Shown: positions 1 through 5,010 of the stretch, one piece after another
How the letters are laid out: each line of letters starts with the position of its first letter
Numbering within the stretch: position 1 is the first letter of the stretch
Origin: QHVT01 sp036387915
GTDB lineage: Bacteria; Acidobacteriota; Thermoanaerobaculia; Gp7-AA8
Length of the DNA: 5,045 bases
Direction: 5' to 3'
Assembly: GCA_036387915.1 (NCBI GenBank)
Contig: DASVSV010000008.1
Coordinates: 1-5,045 of the forward strand
The notes under the pieces: model-generated
Database searches by the model: none
Seen by the model: only the letters and a program-made list of their open reading frames with translations
Told to the model about the DNA's origin: nothing
Translations under genes and position numbers: made by a program

Positions 1-22
1 GGGCGGGCTGAAGCCACGCCCT
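1..22. repeat. REP-like hairpin fragment at window edge
   Basis: The first 21 bases fold as an imperfect hairpin: GGGCGGGC pairs with GCC(A)CGCCC around a TGAA loop, with one bulged A at position 16. Read on the minus strand it is AGGGCGTGGCTTCAGCCCGC-like, a layout I associate with short intergenic REP-type repeats of Acidobacteriota and some other soil bacteria (recollection, not searched). It lies in non-coding DNA and may continue left of the window. No second copy is seen inside the window. Confidence 0.45.
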
Positions 23-256
23 ACGTTCAAACGTTTTCACCCCACCTTCGCAACAACGGCGTGCGTTCTCTCATAAACCACGTTCCATGACCGCTCAGCC
101 TTCCATTGGCGGCCTCTCCCAGACGTATCCGAACGGGACTCGATGCAATACGGCAAAGCGGCGATGGCGATCAGGGCCCCAACAAACCCACTATCAAGGC
201 GAGCCGGCAGCATGAGACCCGCGGTTCTACGACGGACGATTGAGCGACGCGTCGGC
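23..256. other. Gene-free stretch downstream of the beta-helix gene
   Basis: No reading frame here looks like a protein. The open frames on both strands translate to arginine-rich, low-complexity sequence typical of out-of-frame high-GC DNA, have no ribosome binding site and show no domain motif. I see no RNA gene, promoter or repeat inside it. It separates the REP-like hairpin at the left edge from the hairpin that follows the beta-helix gene. Confidence 0.5.
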
Positions 257-301
257 CGAGGGCGGCGCTGGCGACCAGAAGGCAATCGCGCGCCGCCCTC
301 G
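257..301 (-). terminator. Strong hairpin after the beta-helix gene
   Basis: A perfect 12-bp inverted repeat (CGAGGGCGGCGC at 257-268, its complement at 290-301) is extended inside by GCGA/TCGC (271-274 with 286-289), leaving an 11-base loop. It starts 8 bases past the repaired stop codon (309-311) of the minus-strand beta-helix gene, where a transcription-ending or 3'-end-stabilising hairpin is expected. There is no U-tract on either strand, so it is not a classic intrinsic terminator. Its position right after the out-of-frame tail also supports 309, not 389, as the ancestral gene end. Confidence 0.5.
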
Positions 302-308
302 CCCGAAA

Positions 309-916
309 TCACTTCGCCATCAGTGACTGCACGGCGTTGCCGGCGACGTCCTGCTGGTTGTTGAGCACGGCGTTGTTCGTGAACCCGATCACAGTGCCGC
401 CGGTGTTGGAGATGCCGGTGGCGTTGCTGAAGATCGAGCAGAGCCGGCTGCGCCGGGGAACATCGACACTGCCGTGGAGCTGTTGGTGAAAGTCGTATCG
501 ACGACATGCACGTGCGTCGGCACCGTCCCGGTGACGAAGACGCCGTAGCCGCTGCCGGAGGTCGAGAAGATCTTCAGTCCGCGCAGGATGACGGTCTTGC
601 TGCCGTCGTTGCCGTTCAAGTCGATCGTGAACGCGTTTCCGGAGGAGTACTGCACGGAGGCGAACTCGCCGCCGCCTTCAATCGTGATCGACTTGTTGAT
701 CGTCACTGCGCCGAACGAGCCGACATCCTTCACACTGATCTGACCGCCGGCCATGGTCTTGACATAAGCGCCGGCGAACGTCCGGCACGGCGCGGTAAAC
801 GTACATGGATTCACATCATCGCCAACGCCCGACACCCTCGTCCGCGAGGCATTGGCAAGGGCATTCACTGCAAACACGAATACAAAAAGACACACCACGA
901 CTCGCGACACACGCAT
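309..916 (-). CDS. Exported right-handed beta-helix (pectin-lyase-fold-like) protein, frameshifted near the C-terminus
   Basis: The protein begins with a signal peptide (residues 1-23: MRVSR, hydrophobic VVVCLFVFVFAV, ANA cleavage site), then SRTRVSGVGDDVNPCTFTAPCRTFAGA, the opening of a widespread family of secreted parallel beta-helix proteins with two cysteines (38, 44). Rungs follow with repeated IxIxGGG, VILRGLxI and VxVxDTxFTNSS patterns. ATG at 914-916 is chosen over an in-frame ATG at 950-952 because AAGGAG lies 8 bases before it and the signal peptide starts there. The open frame ends at 389 with a low-complexity tail (SSATPPASPTPAAL). In another frame the DNA continues as LCSIFSNATGISNTGGTV and then FTNNAVLNNQQDVAGNAV to a stop at 309, which is clearly beta-helix sequence. 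One extra C in the CCCC run (455-458) joins the frames into 202 residues. Either a real one-base deletion or a sequence error. The specific role is unknown; no catalytic site is evident. Confidence 0.7.
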
Positions 917-924
917 AGGAACTG

Positions 925-930
925 CTCCTT
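925..930 (-). promoter_or_regulatory. Shine-Dalgarno site of the beta-helix gene
   Basis: AAGGAG on the minus strand, 8 bases before ATG 914-916. It decides the start: the upstream in-frame ATG at 950-952 has no such site and would put 12 polar residues in front of the signal peptide. A TAGATT about 20 bases further upstream resembles a -10 box, but I see no matching -35. Confidence 0.75.
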
Positions 931-1243
931 CTCGATTGTTGAATGCGTGCAATCTAGGCGGGCTGCTTACGTGCCGCTTACGGCGACCGCCAGGTACGGC
1001 GGCTTCGGATGGTGAGTGGCCTGGTTCGACGTCACGCCGTGTACCGAACGAACTGCTTCGACATGATGCGCAATGTCACGCACATCAACGTTCGCAACAG
1101 GCGACGTCACGATCGACGTGCATGGACATCAATCACGAGCTCACCGCTACCAACTGAAGTACGGCACAACGACGCTGACGTCTGCGAACGCCATCGTCAA
1201 TGTCGGCTACATCGATGTCGAGGTGCCGGGGATTCGCTCGTCG
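931..1243. other. Intergenic region between the two minus-strand genes
   Basis: This holds the leader of the beta-helix gene and the downstream region of the 426-residue gene. A 63-codon plus-strand frame (1073-1264) reads partly protein-like (GDVTIDVHGH, ANAIVNVGYIDVEVPG), but it has no ribosome binding site, has weaker third-position GC than the real genes and runs into the end of the opposite gene, so I do not call it. A 10-bp palindrome ACATCGATGT lies at 1209-1218. No terminator with a T-run is seen after the 1244 stop. The length makes a tight operon of the two minus-strand genes unlikely. Confidence 0.4.
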
Positions 1244-2524
1244 TCATGCGAAACGAAGCGATGACAGCTGATCGCCGAACGTGCGGGAGACCGTTCCCCC
1301 AACGAAGACGAGATCCGGCGGAGGGACGACGACCGTGATTGTGCCGGCGGGCTCGCTGACGGGAGCTTTCGCATGGAGATCGCGGACGAGCGAGTACAAC
1401 TCCCGTCCGATGGTCAGGTCGAACCGCCCGACGTCCGCATCCTGATCGCTCGCGTTGAAGCACTGTACGGTCCTGCGGCGCGGTCCGAGGACGATGACGG
1501 AGCTGAGATTGTCCTCGGCCTCCGTATTCGTCCAGCCGAACAGGAAGCCGGCCCAGTGCGTCTTCAGCGTCACGTCGTTGAAGTCGTCGAAGCCGTTTGA
1601 CGAATCAGCGGCCCGGAACTGCACGTGCGGCTGCGCGGCAAGCGCACTGGCGAGCTCTCTGAGGCCGAGGAGAAAGAGGGCCAGGTCGGCGATCGAAGAG
1701 AGCGTGGAGAGAGTCGACTCCAGTTGAGCGAGCGTCTCACGGAACTCGTCCGCACTGTGCAGCGGAGAGTTGTTGGGGACGATGATGAATGCCGCGCCTT
1801 CACTGTCGCCGCTGACGGGCGCAAAGTTCCGGTGCAGGAAGAAAACGACAGCCGTCGGAATCGGAATGGCCGGAACGTTGACCGGGATGGGGGGCAGCGT
1901 GACCGTCACCGTCGTCGTTCCCGCCGTCAGTCGTACCGTCGCCTCGATGAAGAACTCGGCGATCGAGATTCTCGGAGGCTGCGTCAATTCAACGGTAGGT
2001 GCCGAGAAGATGAACGCCACCTGGGGCGATGTCGTCCCATTCAGCGCGGTAAAGCTGGCGGGATCGGCGGGACCGAAGGGGAAAATGCCGACGGGCACGA
2101 CGATCCGTTCCAGCACCTGCCAGACCACACTGACATGAACCGGCACCTGGACGGCCACCGGGAACGTGCCCGCGAGCTGCGCGATCGTGCCGGGAGTGCC
2201 GGACAGATTCTCCGTGGCGACGATCGTGCCGGGCACCGGCACGCGCGCGGGCATGCCGCCCGTCAGAAGAGAATTGATCGTTGCCAGACCGACCGGATTG
2301 CCACTCATCGACGTTTCGGTCGTAGAAGTCGCGAACCGGACGTCTTTGGTGATCCAGGTGAGACTCACCGGCGCATCGATCAGATCGGTGGCCTGAAGGC
2401 CGGCGCCGGATGAAGGCACCAGTCTGAATCCGACCGGCTGCCCTGCTTCGACCAGCTGAGGCCCGTCACGGACCGCGGTGAACGTCGAGGCGAGAGACTG
2501 GAGGGTTTCGAGCGGGATTGCCAT
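1244..2524 (-). CDS. Uncharacterised 426-residue protein, beta-rich with one helical segment
   Basis: I do not recognise this protein. The frame is long and uninterrupted with strong third-position GC bias, while overlapping frames are arginine-rich shadows, so it is probably a real gene. Residues 1-90 include an amphipathic start and strands. Residues 92-230 are rich in Val, Pro and Thr (TTTVTVTLPPIPVNVPAIPIP at 203-223), suggesting stacked beta structure of Ig-like type. Residues 257-299 form a Leu/Ala/Ser-rich helix or coiled coil. Acidic patches follow at 311-318 (GFDDFNDV) and 359-369 (SDQDADVGRFD); the second looks like a cation-binding loop but matches no consensus I can name. There is one cysteine (355). 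No signal peptide or membrane anchor is evident. ATG at 2522-2524 is the first start after an in-frame stop about 30 bases upstream. It lacks a clear Shine-Dalgarno site, so the start is less certain or leaderless. The neighbouring divergent gene is exported. Confidence 0.65.
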   Translation of the reverse strand: MAIPLETLQSLASTFTAVRDGPQLVEAGQPVGFRLVPSSGAGLQATDLIDAPVSLTWITKDVRFATSTTETSMSGNPVGLATINSLLTGGMPARVPVPGTIVATENLSGTPGTIAQLAGTFPVAVQVPVHVSVVWQVLERIVVPVGIFPFGPADPASFTALNGTTSPQVAFIFSAPTVELTQPPRISIAEFFIEATVRLTAGTTTVTVTLPPIPVNVPAIPIPTAVVFFLHRNFAPVSGDSEGAAFIIVPNNSPLHSADEFRETLAQLESTLSTLSSIADLALFLLGLRELASALAAQPHVQFRAADSSNGFDDFNDVTLKTHWAGFLFGWTNTEAEDNLSSVIVLGPRRRTVQCFNASDQDADVGRFDLTIGRELYSLVRDLHAKAPVSEPAGTITVVVPPPDLVFVGGTVSRTFGDQLSSLRFA

Positions 2525-2775
2525 ACTCGAGTAGTGACGGCAACCGGCGAAACGTTACACCGCGGACGATGCGATGCGAAACCGCGGTGAACCTGTGTTG
2601 GCGCTGAAACGCACGACAAGCAGAATCAGAGACTCGCAAGGTACCGGTCTCGGGAGCGGATTCTTGCGCGCACCGGCCACCGCCGGTCGGAGGTGCCGCG
2701 AATTGCAGCGTGCGCACGCGAACTCGACGACGCGGTGTTAACCATCAGGCCGCGCGCGGCGCATTACCTGTACGA
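2525..2775. promoter_or_regulatory. Divergent intergenic region with small palindromes
   Basis: This lies between oppositely transcribed genes and so must carry promoters for both, though I cannot place convincing -10/-35 pairs. Two symmetric sequences stand out: CACCGCGG (2558-2565) with its inverted copy CCGCGGTG (2582-2589), spaced 16 bases, which is operator-like; and a perfect 12-bp palindrome GCCGCGCGCGGC (2749-2760). Both are short enough to arise by chance in GC-rich DNA. No open frame here looks like a protein. Confidence 0.3.
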
Positions 2776-2805
2776 CTCCAACCACCAAATCTCCAACCAC
2801 CAAAT
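2776..2805 (+). repeat. Perfect 15-bp tandem duplication in a 5' leader
   Basis: CTCCAACCACCAAAT occurs at 2776-2790 and again, without a gap or mismatch, at 2791-2805. The duplication ends one base before the AAGGAG site of the small secreted ORF, so it lies in that gene's untranslated leader. The C/A-rich, purine-poor sequence should be unstructured and may leave the ribosome site open. Confidence 0.9.
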
Positions 2806-2806
2806 C

Positions 2807-2812
2807 AAGGAG
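2807..2812 (+). promoter_or_regulatory. Shine-Dalgarno site before the small secreted ORF
   Basis: AAGGAG with 7 bases to the ATG at 2820-2822. This near-ideal site is the main reason to regard the short frame that follows as the genuine 5' end of a gene. Confidence 0.75.
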
Positions 2813-2819
2813 AGTAGAC

Positions 2820-3056
2820 ATGCGCAGATACGCAGCCAACCTGTTCCGCGTCGTGACCATGGCCATCGCCGCCATGTGCGTCGCGGACGCCAATTACTTC
2901 ATCCCCCCGACCACGCTCGACCTCGGCGTCGGCACGGCGCTTCTGGCGAGCGACTGTCCCCCGACCATTCAGGCGACATCGCCGCCGGGATTCGACCCCT
3001 GGATCACTCCGAACGGACCCGGGGTCAGAGCTTCGTTCTTCTCAGGCAGTCGATAA
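2820..3056 (+). CDS. Small exported hypothetical protein, 3' end supplied by a repeat element
   Basis: The first 24 residues form a signal peptide: basic MRRYAANLFR, hydrophobic VVTMAIAAMCV, and an ADA cleavage site before NYFIPPTT. About 42 more residues (FIPPTTLDLGVGTALLASDCPPTIQATSPPGFDPWITPNG) resemble the start of a secreted protein but match no family I know. The final 12 or so codons (GVRASFFSGSR, stop TAA at 3054-3056) are not native: they are translated from the left arm of the 98-bp repeat that begins at 3019. The gene was therefore probably longer and was cut by insertion or rearrangement of the repeat; no continuation is found past the repeat. It may still yield a 78-residue exported peptide. 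A true small gene ending by chance in a repeat is the alternative. Confidence 0.5.
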   Translation: MRRYAANLFRVVTMAIAAMCVADANYFIPPTTLDLGVGTALLASDCPPTIQATSPPGFDPWITPNGPGVRASFFSGSR

Positions 3057-3116
3057 GATCAACGCTTCCAGCCGAGAGCGCGAAAGAACGAAGCTGTGAC
3101 CCTCTTTTTTCCGCCC
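3019..3116. repeat. Hairpin repeat element, copy 1
   Basis: This is a 98-bp element that recurs in the same orientation at 3839-3936 with four differences (3040, 3056, 3075, 3096). Its arms are GGGTCAGAGCTTCGTTCTT (3022-3040) and the inverted copy at 3084-3102, 18 of 19 pairing, enclosing a 43-base middle. The right arm runs straight into TCTTTTTTCCGCCC, so on the plus strand the RNA has a long stem followed by a U-tract. GGGTCAGAG-type ends are, as I recall, typical of short palindromic elements mobilised by IS200-like REP-associated tyrosine transposases (RAYT); no transposase gene is present here. The element truncates the small secreted ORF at 2820. Confidence 0.9.
3022..3110 (+). terminator. 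Putative intrinsic terminator formed by repeat copy 1
   Basis: The 19-bp stem (one mismatch) is followed by CCTCTTTTTT (3101-3110), a U-tract directly at the stem base. The 43-base loop is long for an intrinsic terminator, although a small internal CGCT/AGCG pairing shortens it. It would end transcripts from the small secreted ORF before the ATPase gene. Confidence 0.4.
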
Positions 3117-3296
3117 CGAAGAACGAAGGTCTGCCCCCCACCACCTACCAGCAGTCACATGGTCGCCCGACCGCTTGACGCTCGCCGCGTCGACGACGGC
3201 GAAACCGCCTTCCGTCGAGATGGAAGCGACGCGCCAGTCCGCCGCCGACCGCGAAAGCGCGTGCCATTGATCGAGCGTATGATGCGTGTAATCCAT
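3042..3296 (-). CDS. Possible gene remnant antisense to the ATPase leader
   Basis: On the minus strand, 3139-3296 reads MDYTHHTLDQWHALSRSAAD then WRVASISTEGGFAVVDAASV, with high third-position GC and a balanced residue mix, unlike the arginine-rich plus-strand frame over the same bases. It then runs into the repeat and ends there (GRKKEGHSFVLSRSRLEALI..., stop at 3042-3044). It may be the front of a former gene cut by the repeat. Against this: no Shine-Dalgarno site, a start only 6 bases from the divergent ATPase ATG, and no family that I recognise. Confidence 0.2.
   Translation of the reverse strand: MDYTHHTLDQWHALSRSAADWRVASISTEGGFAVVDAASVKRSGDHVTAGRWWGADLRSSGRKKEGHSFVLSRSRLEALILSTA
3119..3137. 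repeat. Degenerate extra right arm after copy 1
   Basis: AAGAACGAAGGTCTGCCCC differs at two of 19 positions from the right arm of the repeat (AAGAACGAAGCTCTGACCC in copy 2). It lies two bases past the end of copy 1 (3116), so copy 1 is followed by a decayed remnant of a second element end. This points to tandem or nested copies that have been partly deleted. Confidence 0.65.
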
Positions 3297-3302
3297 TACG
3301 AA

Positions 3303-3797
3303 ATGTCACAGCGGAAGGGAAAGCTGCACTTCTTCTGCGGAAAGATGGCTGCGGGCAAGTCCACTCTGGCGCGGCAGCTCGCGTCGCAGGAGGACGCGGT
3401 GCTGCTGGTCGAGGACGAGTTCCTCGAGCGGCTCTTCCCGGATCAGATTACGGATCTCCCTGCCTACGTGAAGTGTTCATCCCGCATCAGGGATGCTCTT
3501 ACGTCGCACGTCATTGCGCTGCTCTCGATCGGCGTCTCGGTCGTGCTCGACTTCCCGGGAAACACGCTCCGGCAACGAGCGTGGTTTCGCCGTCTAATCG
3601 ACGATTCCGGCGCCGAGCACGAGCTCCACTTCATCGACGCCGCGGACGCGCTGTGCGTGCGCCAACTGCAGGAGCGAAGCAAGCACCTGCCGCCGGACAG
3701 TCGATGGACTGGAGAAGCCGAGTTCCACGCGGTGACGGCGTACTTCCAGCCCCCCGCGATAGAAGAGGGGTTCCACGTCCTTCGACACGAGCGATAA
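3303..3797 (+). CDS. P-loop ATPase / small-molecule kinase-like protein (AAA_33-type)
   Basis: A compact 164-residue cytosolic P-loop protein. The opening KGKLHFFCGKMAAGKSTLAR holds the Walker A motif at residues 13-21 (GKMAAGKST, Lys19 and Ser20 for phosphates). VEDEFLERLFP (36-46) sits where related kinases bind substrate. GVSVVLDFPGN (77-87) provides the Walker B-like strand with Asp83, and VRQLQERSK (119-127) resembles the lid with arginines 120 and 125. This order is that of small P-loop kinases related to zeta toxin, chloramphenicol phosphotransferase and AAA_33 proteins. Close relatives are usually annotated only as AAA family ATPase, and their substrate is not known to me. The length is full and the frame intact. 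Start ATG 3303 (MSQRKGKL) matches the usual N-terminus; ATGs at 3279 and 3282 are possible, and none has a good ribosome site. The frame is open upstream to 3096, but that part is repeat DNA. The gene lies between two direct copies of the hairpin element, probably a single-gene unit. Confidence 0.9.
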   Translation: MSQRKGKLHFFCGKMAAGKSTLARQLASQEDAVLLVEDEFLERLFPDQITDLPAYVKCSSRIRDALTSHVIALLSIGVSVVLDFPGNTLRQRAWFRRLIDDSGAEHELHFIDAADALCVRQLQERSKHLPPDSRWTGEAEFHAVTAYFQPPAIEEGFHVLRHER

Positions 3798-3838
3798 GAA
3801 CAACGGGCCGAGCCGGGGTCGAGGGATCGCGAGCCGGG

Positions 3839-3936
3839 CCGGGGTCAGAGCTTCGTTCTCCTCAGGCAGTCGATAGGATCAACGCTTCCAGCCGGGAGCG
3901 CGAAAGAACGAAGCTCTGACCCTCTTTTTTCCGCCC
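3839..3936. repeat. Hairpin repeat element, copy 2
   Basis: The second copy of the 98-bp element, 94/98 identical to 3019-3116 and in the same orientation, offset by exactly 820 bp. Its arms pair perfectly over 18 bp (3842-3859 with 3905-3922), so it is the better preserved hairpin. It is followed by CCTCTTTTTTCCGCCC. It separates the ATPase gene from the hydrolase gene. Confidence 0.92.
3842..3930 (+). terminator. Putative intrinsic terminator formed by repeat copy 2
   Basis: A perfect 18-bp stem is followed by TCTTTTTT (3923-3930). It begins 44 bases past the ATPase stop codon (3795-3797) and would keep ATPase transcripts from entering the hydrolase gene. The long loop (45 bases) is the weakness of this call. 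Confidence 0.45.
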
Positions 3937-3957
3937 TTGACCCTCTTTTTTCCGCCC
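3917..3957. repeat. 20-bp tandem duplication of the repeat's right end
   Basis: TGACCCTCTTTTTTCCGCCC appears at 3917-3936 and again at 3938-3957, identical and separated by one T. Only the end of the element is duplicated, without the rest of the arm. This gives a second T6 tract downstream of the hairpin and is consistent with partial deletion of a tandem element or slippage. Confidence 0.92.
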
Positions 3958-4020
3958 GGTGCGTGCCGAAGCTTCGATTCGTTCAAGACTCGCGGGCGGT
4001 CCGTCACTAACCTGTCGAAC

Positions 4021-4025
4021 GGAGG
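4021..4025 (+). promoter_or_regulatory. Shine-Dalgarno site of the hydrolase gene
   Basis: GGAGG with 7 bases to ATG 4033-4035. It fixes the start. The reading frame is open back to 3937, but that extension translates repeat DNA (MTLFFPPG...) and would bury the signal peptide. Confidence 0.8.
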
Positions 4026-4032
4026 ATCTGCA

Positions 4033-4953
4033 ATGTTGAACAGACCAGGGACTGGAGCTCGGGCGTGGGTTGGCGGTGTTGCGGTGGTGTTCACTCTGAT
4101 GCTCGCGAGCGCGGCGCCGGCCTCGCCGGTCGATGACGCGCGGAAAACCGAGGTGACGATTCCGGCGGGCGACGTCGTCCTGGCCGGTACGCTGTATCGG
4201 CCTGCCGGCGCGACGGGGGATCTTCCGGCGGTCGTGCTGGGCCATGGATCGGGCCGGGTCACTCGTGAATTCAATCGCTTCTGGATCAATGCATCGGTGG
4301 CCACCGGCGTGGCGGTGCTCGTCTACGACAAGAGAGGCACCGGAGGCTCCACCGGAACGTTCCTGAAGTGGGAGCTCGAGGAAACACCGGCCCTCTTTCA
4401 GACACTCGCGGCGGATATGGCTCATGCCGTCCGCTGGCTTGCGAAGCAGGAGGGGATCGACCGGAATCGGGTCGGGTTGATGGGGGGCAGCCAGGCCGGC
4501 TGGATCATGCCGCTCGCCGCATCGCAGGAGCCGATCGTCAAGTTCGTCATCATCGGCGAGGGCGTGCCTCTCCCCGCCGGCGTGGAAGAAGCCCACGGCT
4601 ACTACCTCGACAACGTGAGCAAGGAGGGGGAAGGGAATCCCTCGATGCGGCATGTCGCCGCCGCCGATGCCCTGGCTCTCGAGTACGCCGGGCCGAGCGG
4701 CTTCGATCCGGCCCCGGTCCTGGAGAGCTTGACCATCCCGGTCCTCTGGATCTTCGGGCTCTACGACGGGGTGATCCCGGTGCGGCAATCCATCGACCGG
4801 ATCGGCCAGCTGCACAAGGCGGGGAAGCGCAACCATTCCATCCACGTCTTCCCGTTCGGAGATCACAACTTTCAGAATGTCTTCACGAAAGAGCGGTACA
4901 GCGTCCCCGAGGCCAGTCGCCAGTGGTTGCAGAGCATCGGAATTCAGCGTTGA
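4033..4953 (+). CDS. Exported alpha/beta hydrolase (serine esterase/peptidase-like)
   Basis: A 306-residue protein with a signal peptide (residues 1-30: basic start, hydrophobic VGGVAVVFTLMLASA, APA before SPVDD), so it acts outside the cytoplasm. The mature part has the alpha/beta hydrolase order: an N-terminal strand pair with VVLAGTLYRPAG (48-59), oxyanion-hole motif GHGSG (70-74), YDKRGTGGSTG (98-108), nucleophile elbow MGGSQAGW with Ser153, acid Asp245 in FGLYDGVIP, and His278 in FGDHNF. The spacing suits a Ser-Asp-His triad. The elbow is GxSxA followed by G rather than strict GxSxG, a common variant. VLWIFGLYDG and VAVLVYDKRGTG resemble the prolyl-oligopeptidase/dienelactone-hydrolase branch, but it is too short for a propeller, so esterase or acyl hydrolase activity is the best guess. 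The substrate is unknown. It is complete, preceded by a repeat-derived hairpin and followed by palindromes, so it is probably transcribed alone. No clear promoter is seen between 3958 and 4020. Confidence 0.93.
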   Translation: MLNRPGTGARAWVGGVAVVFTLMLASAAPASPVDDARKTEVTIPAGDVVLAGTLYRPAGATGDLPAVVLGHGSGRVTREFNRFWINASVATGVAVLVYDKRGTGGSTGTFLKWELEETPALFQTLAADMAHAVRWLAKQEGIDRNRVGLMGGSQAGWIMPLAASQEPIVKFVIIGEGVPLPAGVEEAHGYYLDNVSKEGEGNPSMRHVAAADALALEYAGPSGFDPAPVLESLTIPVLWIFGLYDGVIPVRQSIDRIGQLHKAGKRNHSIHVFPFGDHNFQNVFTKERYSVPEASRQWLQSIGIQR

Positions 4954-4954
4954 A

Positions 4955-4972
4955 GCGGTGACGACTCACCGC
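4955..4972 (+). terminator. Hairpin right after the hydrolase stop
   Basis: GCGGTGA and its perfect inverted copy TCACCGC enclose a CGAC tetraloop, starting one base after the stop codon TGA (4951-4953). There is no T-tract, so it may act as a Rho-dependent or 3'-protecting hairpin rather than a classic terminator. Confidence 0.5.
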
Positions 4973-4981
4973 GGCGCTTCA

Positions 4982-5010
4982 TCCTCTCGAGAGGAGGAGC
5001 GCGCGCTCCT
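4982..5010. terminator. Two adjoining perfect palindromes
   Basis: TCCTCTCGAGAGGA (4982-4995, 14 bp) and AGGAGCGCGCGCTCCT (4995-5010, 16 bp) are both perfect palindromes and share base 4995. With the hairpin at 4955 they make three symmetric structures within 56 bases after the hydrolase gene. As RNA, the second folds to AGGAGC/GCTCCT around GCGC. They could form a bidirectional terminator or protein-binding sites; no T-run follows. The remaining bases to 5045 show nothing recognisable. Confidence 0.4.

Noticed and set aside
37..507. 156-codon minus-strand frame overlapping the beta-helix gene end
   Set aside because: Arg/Gln/His-rich low complexity; it is the third frame through the beta-helix tail, not the frame that continues the protein.
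1073..1264. 63-codon plus-strand frame with some protein-like stretches
   Set aside because: No ribosome site, only moderate third-position GC, overlap with the end of the opposite gene and no recognisable motif; kept only as a note.
1625..2413. Long plus-strand frame opposite the 426-residue gene
   Set aside because: The translation is dominated by Arg, Gly, Asp and Gln with no hydrophobic core; it is the out-of-frame shadow of the minus-strand gene, and it has no ribosome site.
3303..3797. Zeta-type toxin of a toxin-antitoxin pair
   Set aside because: The P-loop fold is related, but no antitoxin-like ORF with a ribosome site lies directly upstream or downstream; the neighbouring DNA is repeat sequence.
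3019..3936. CRISPR array or integron attC sites
   Set aside because: There are only two long copies 820 bp apart with a gene between them; no short regular spacers, and no attC core sequences (GTTRRRY/RYYYAAC) at the arms.
3937..3942. TTGACC as a -35 box for the hydrolase gene
   Set aside because: No -10-like hexamer lies 16-18 bases downstream (3958-3966 is GC-rich); the match comes from the duplicated repeat end.
3862..4866. 334-codon minus-strand frame over the hydrolase gene
   Set aside because: It covers a gene with a clear catalytic triad, signal peptide and ribosome site on the other strand; the translation is rich in Arg, His, Asp and Pro, and its end is repeat sequence.
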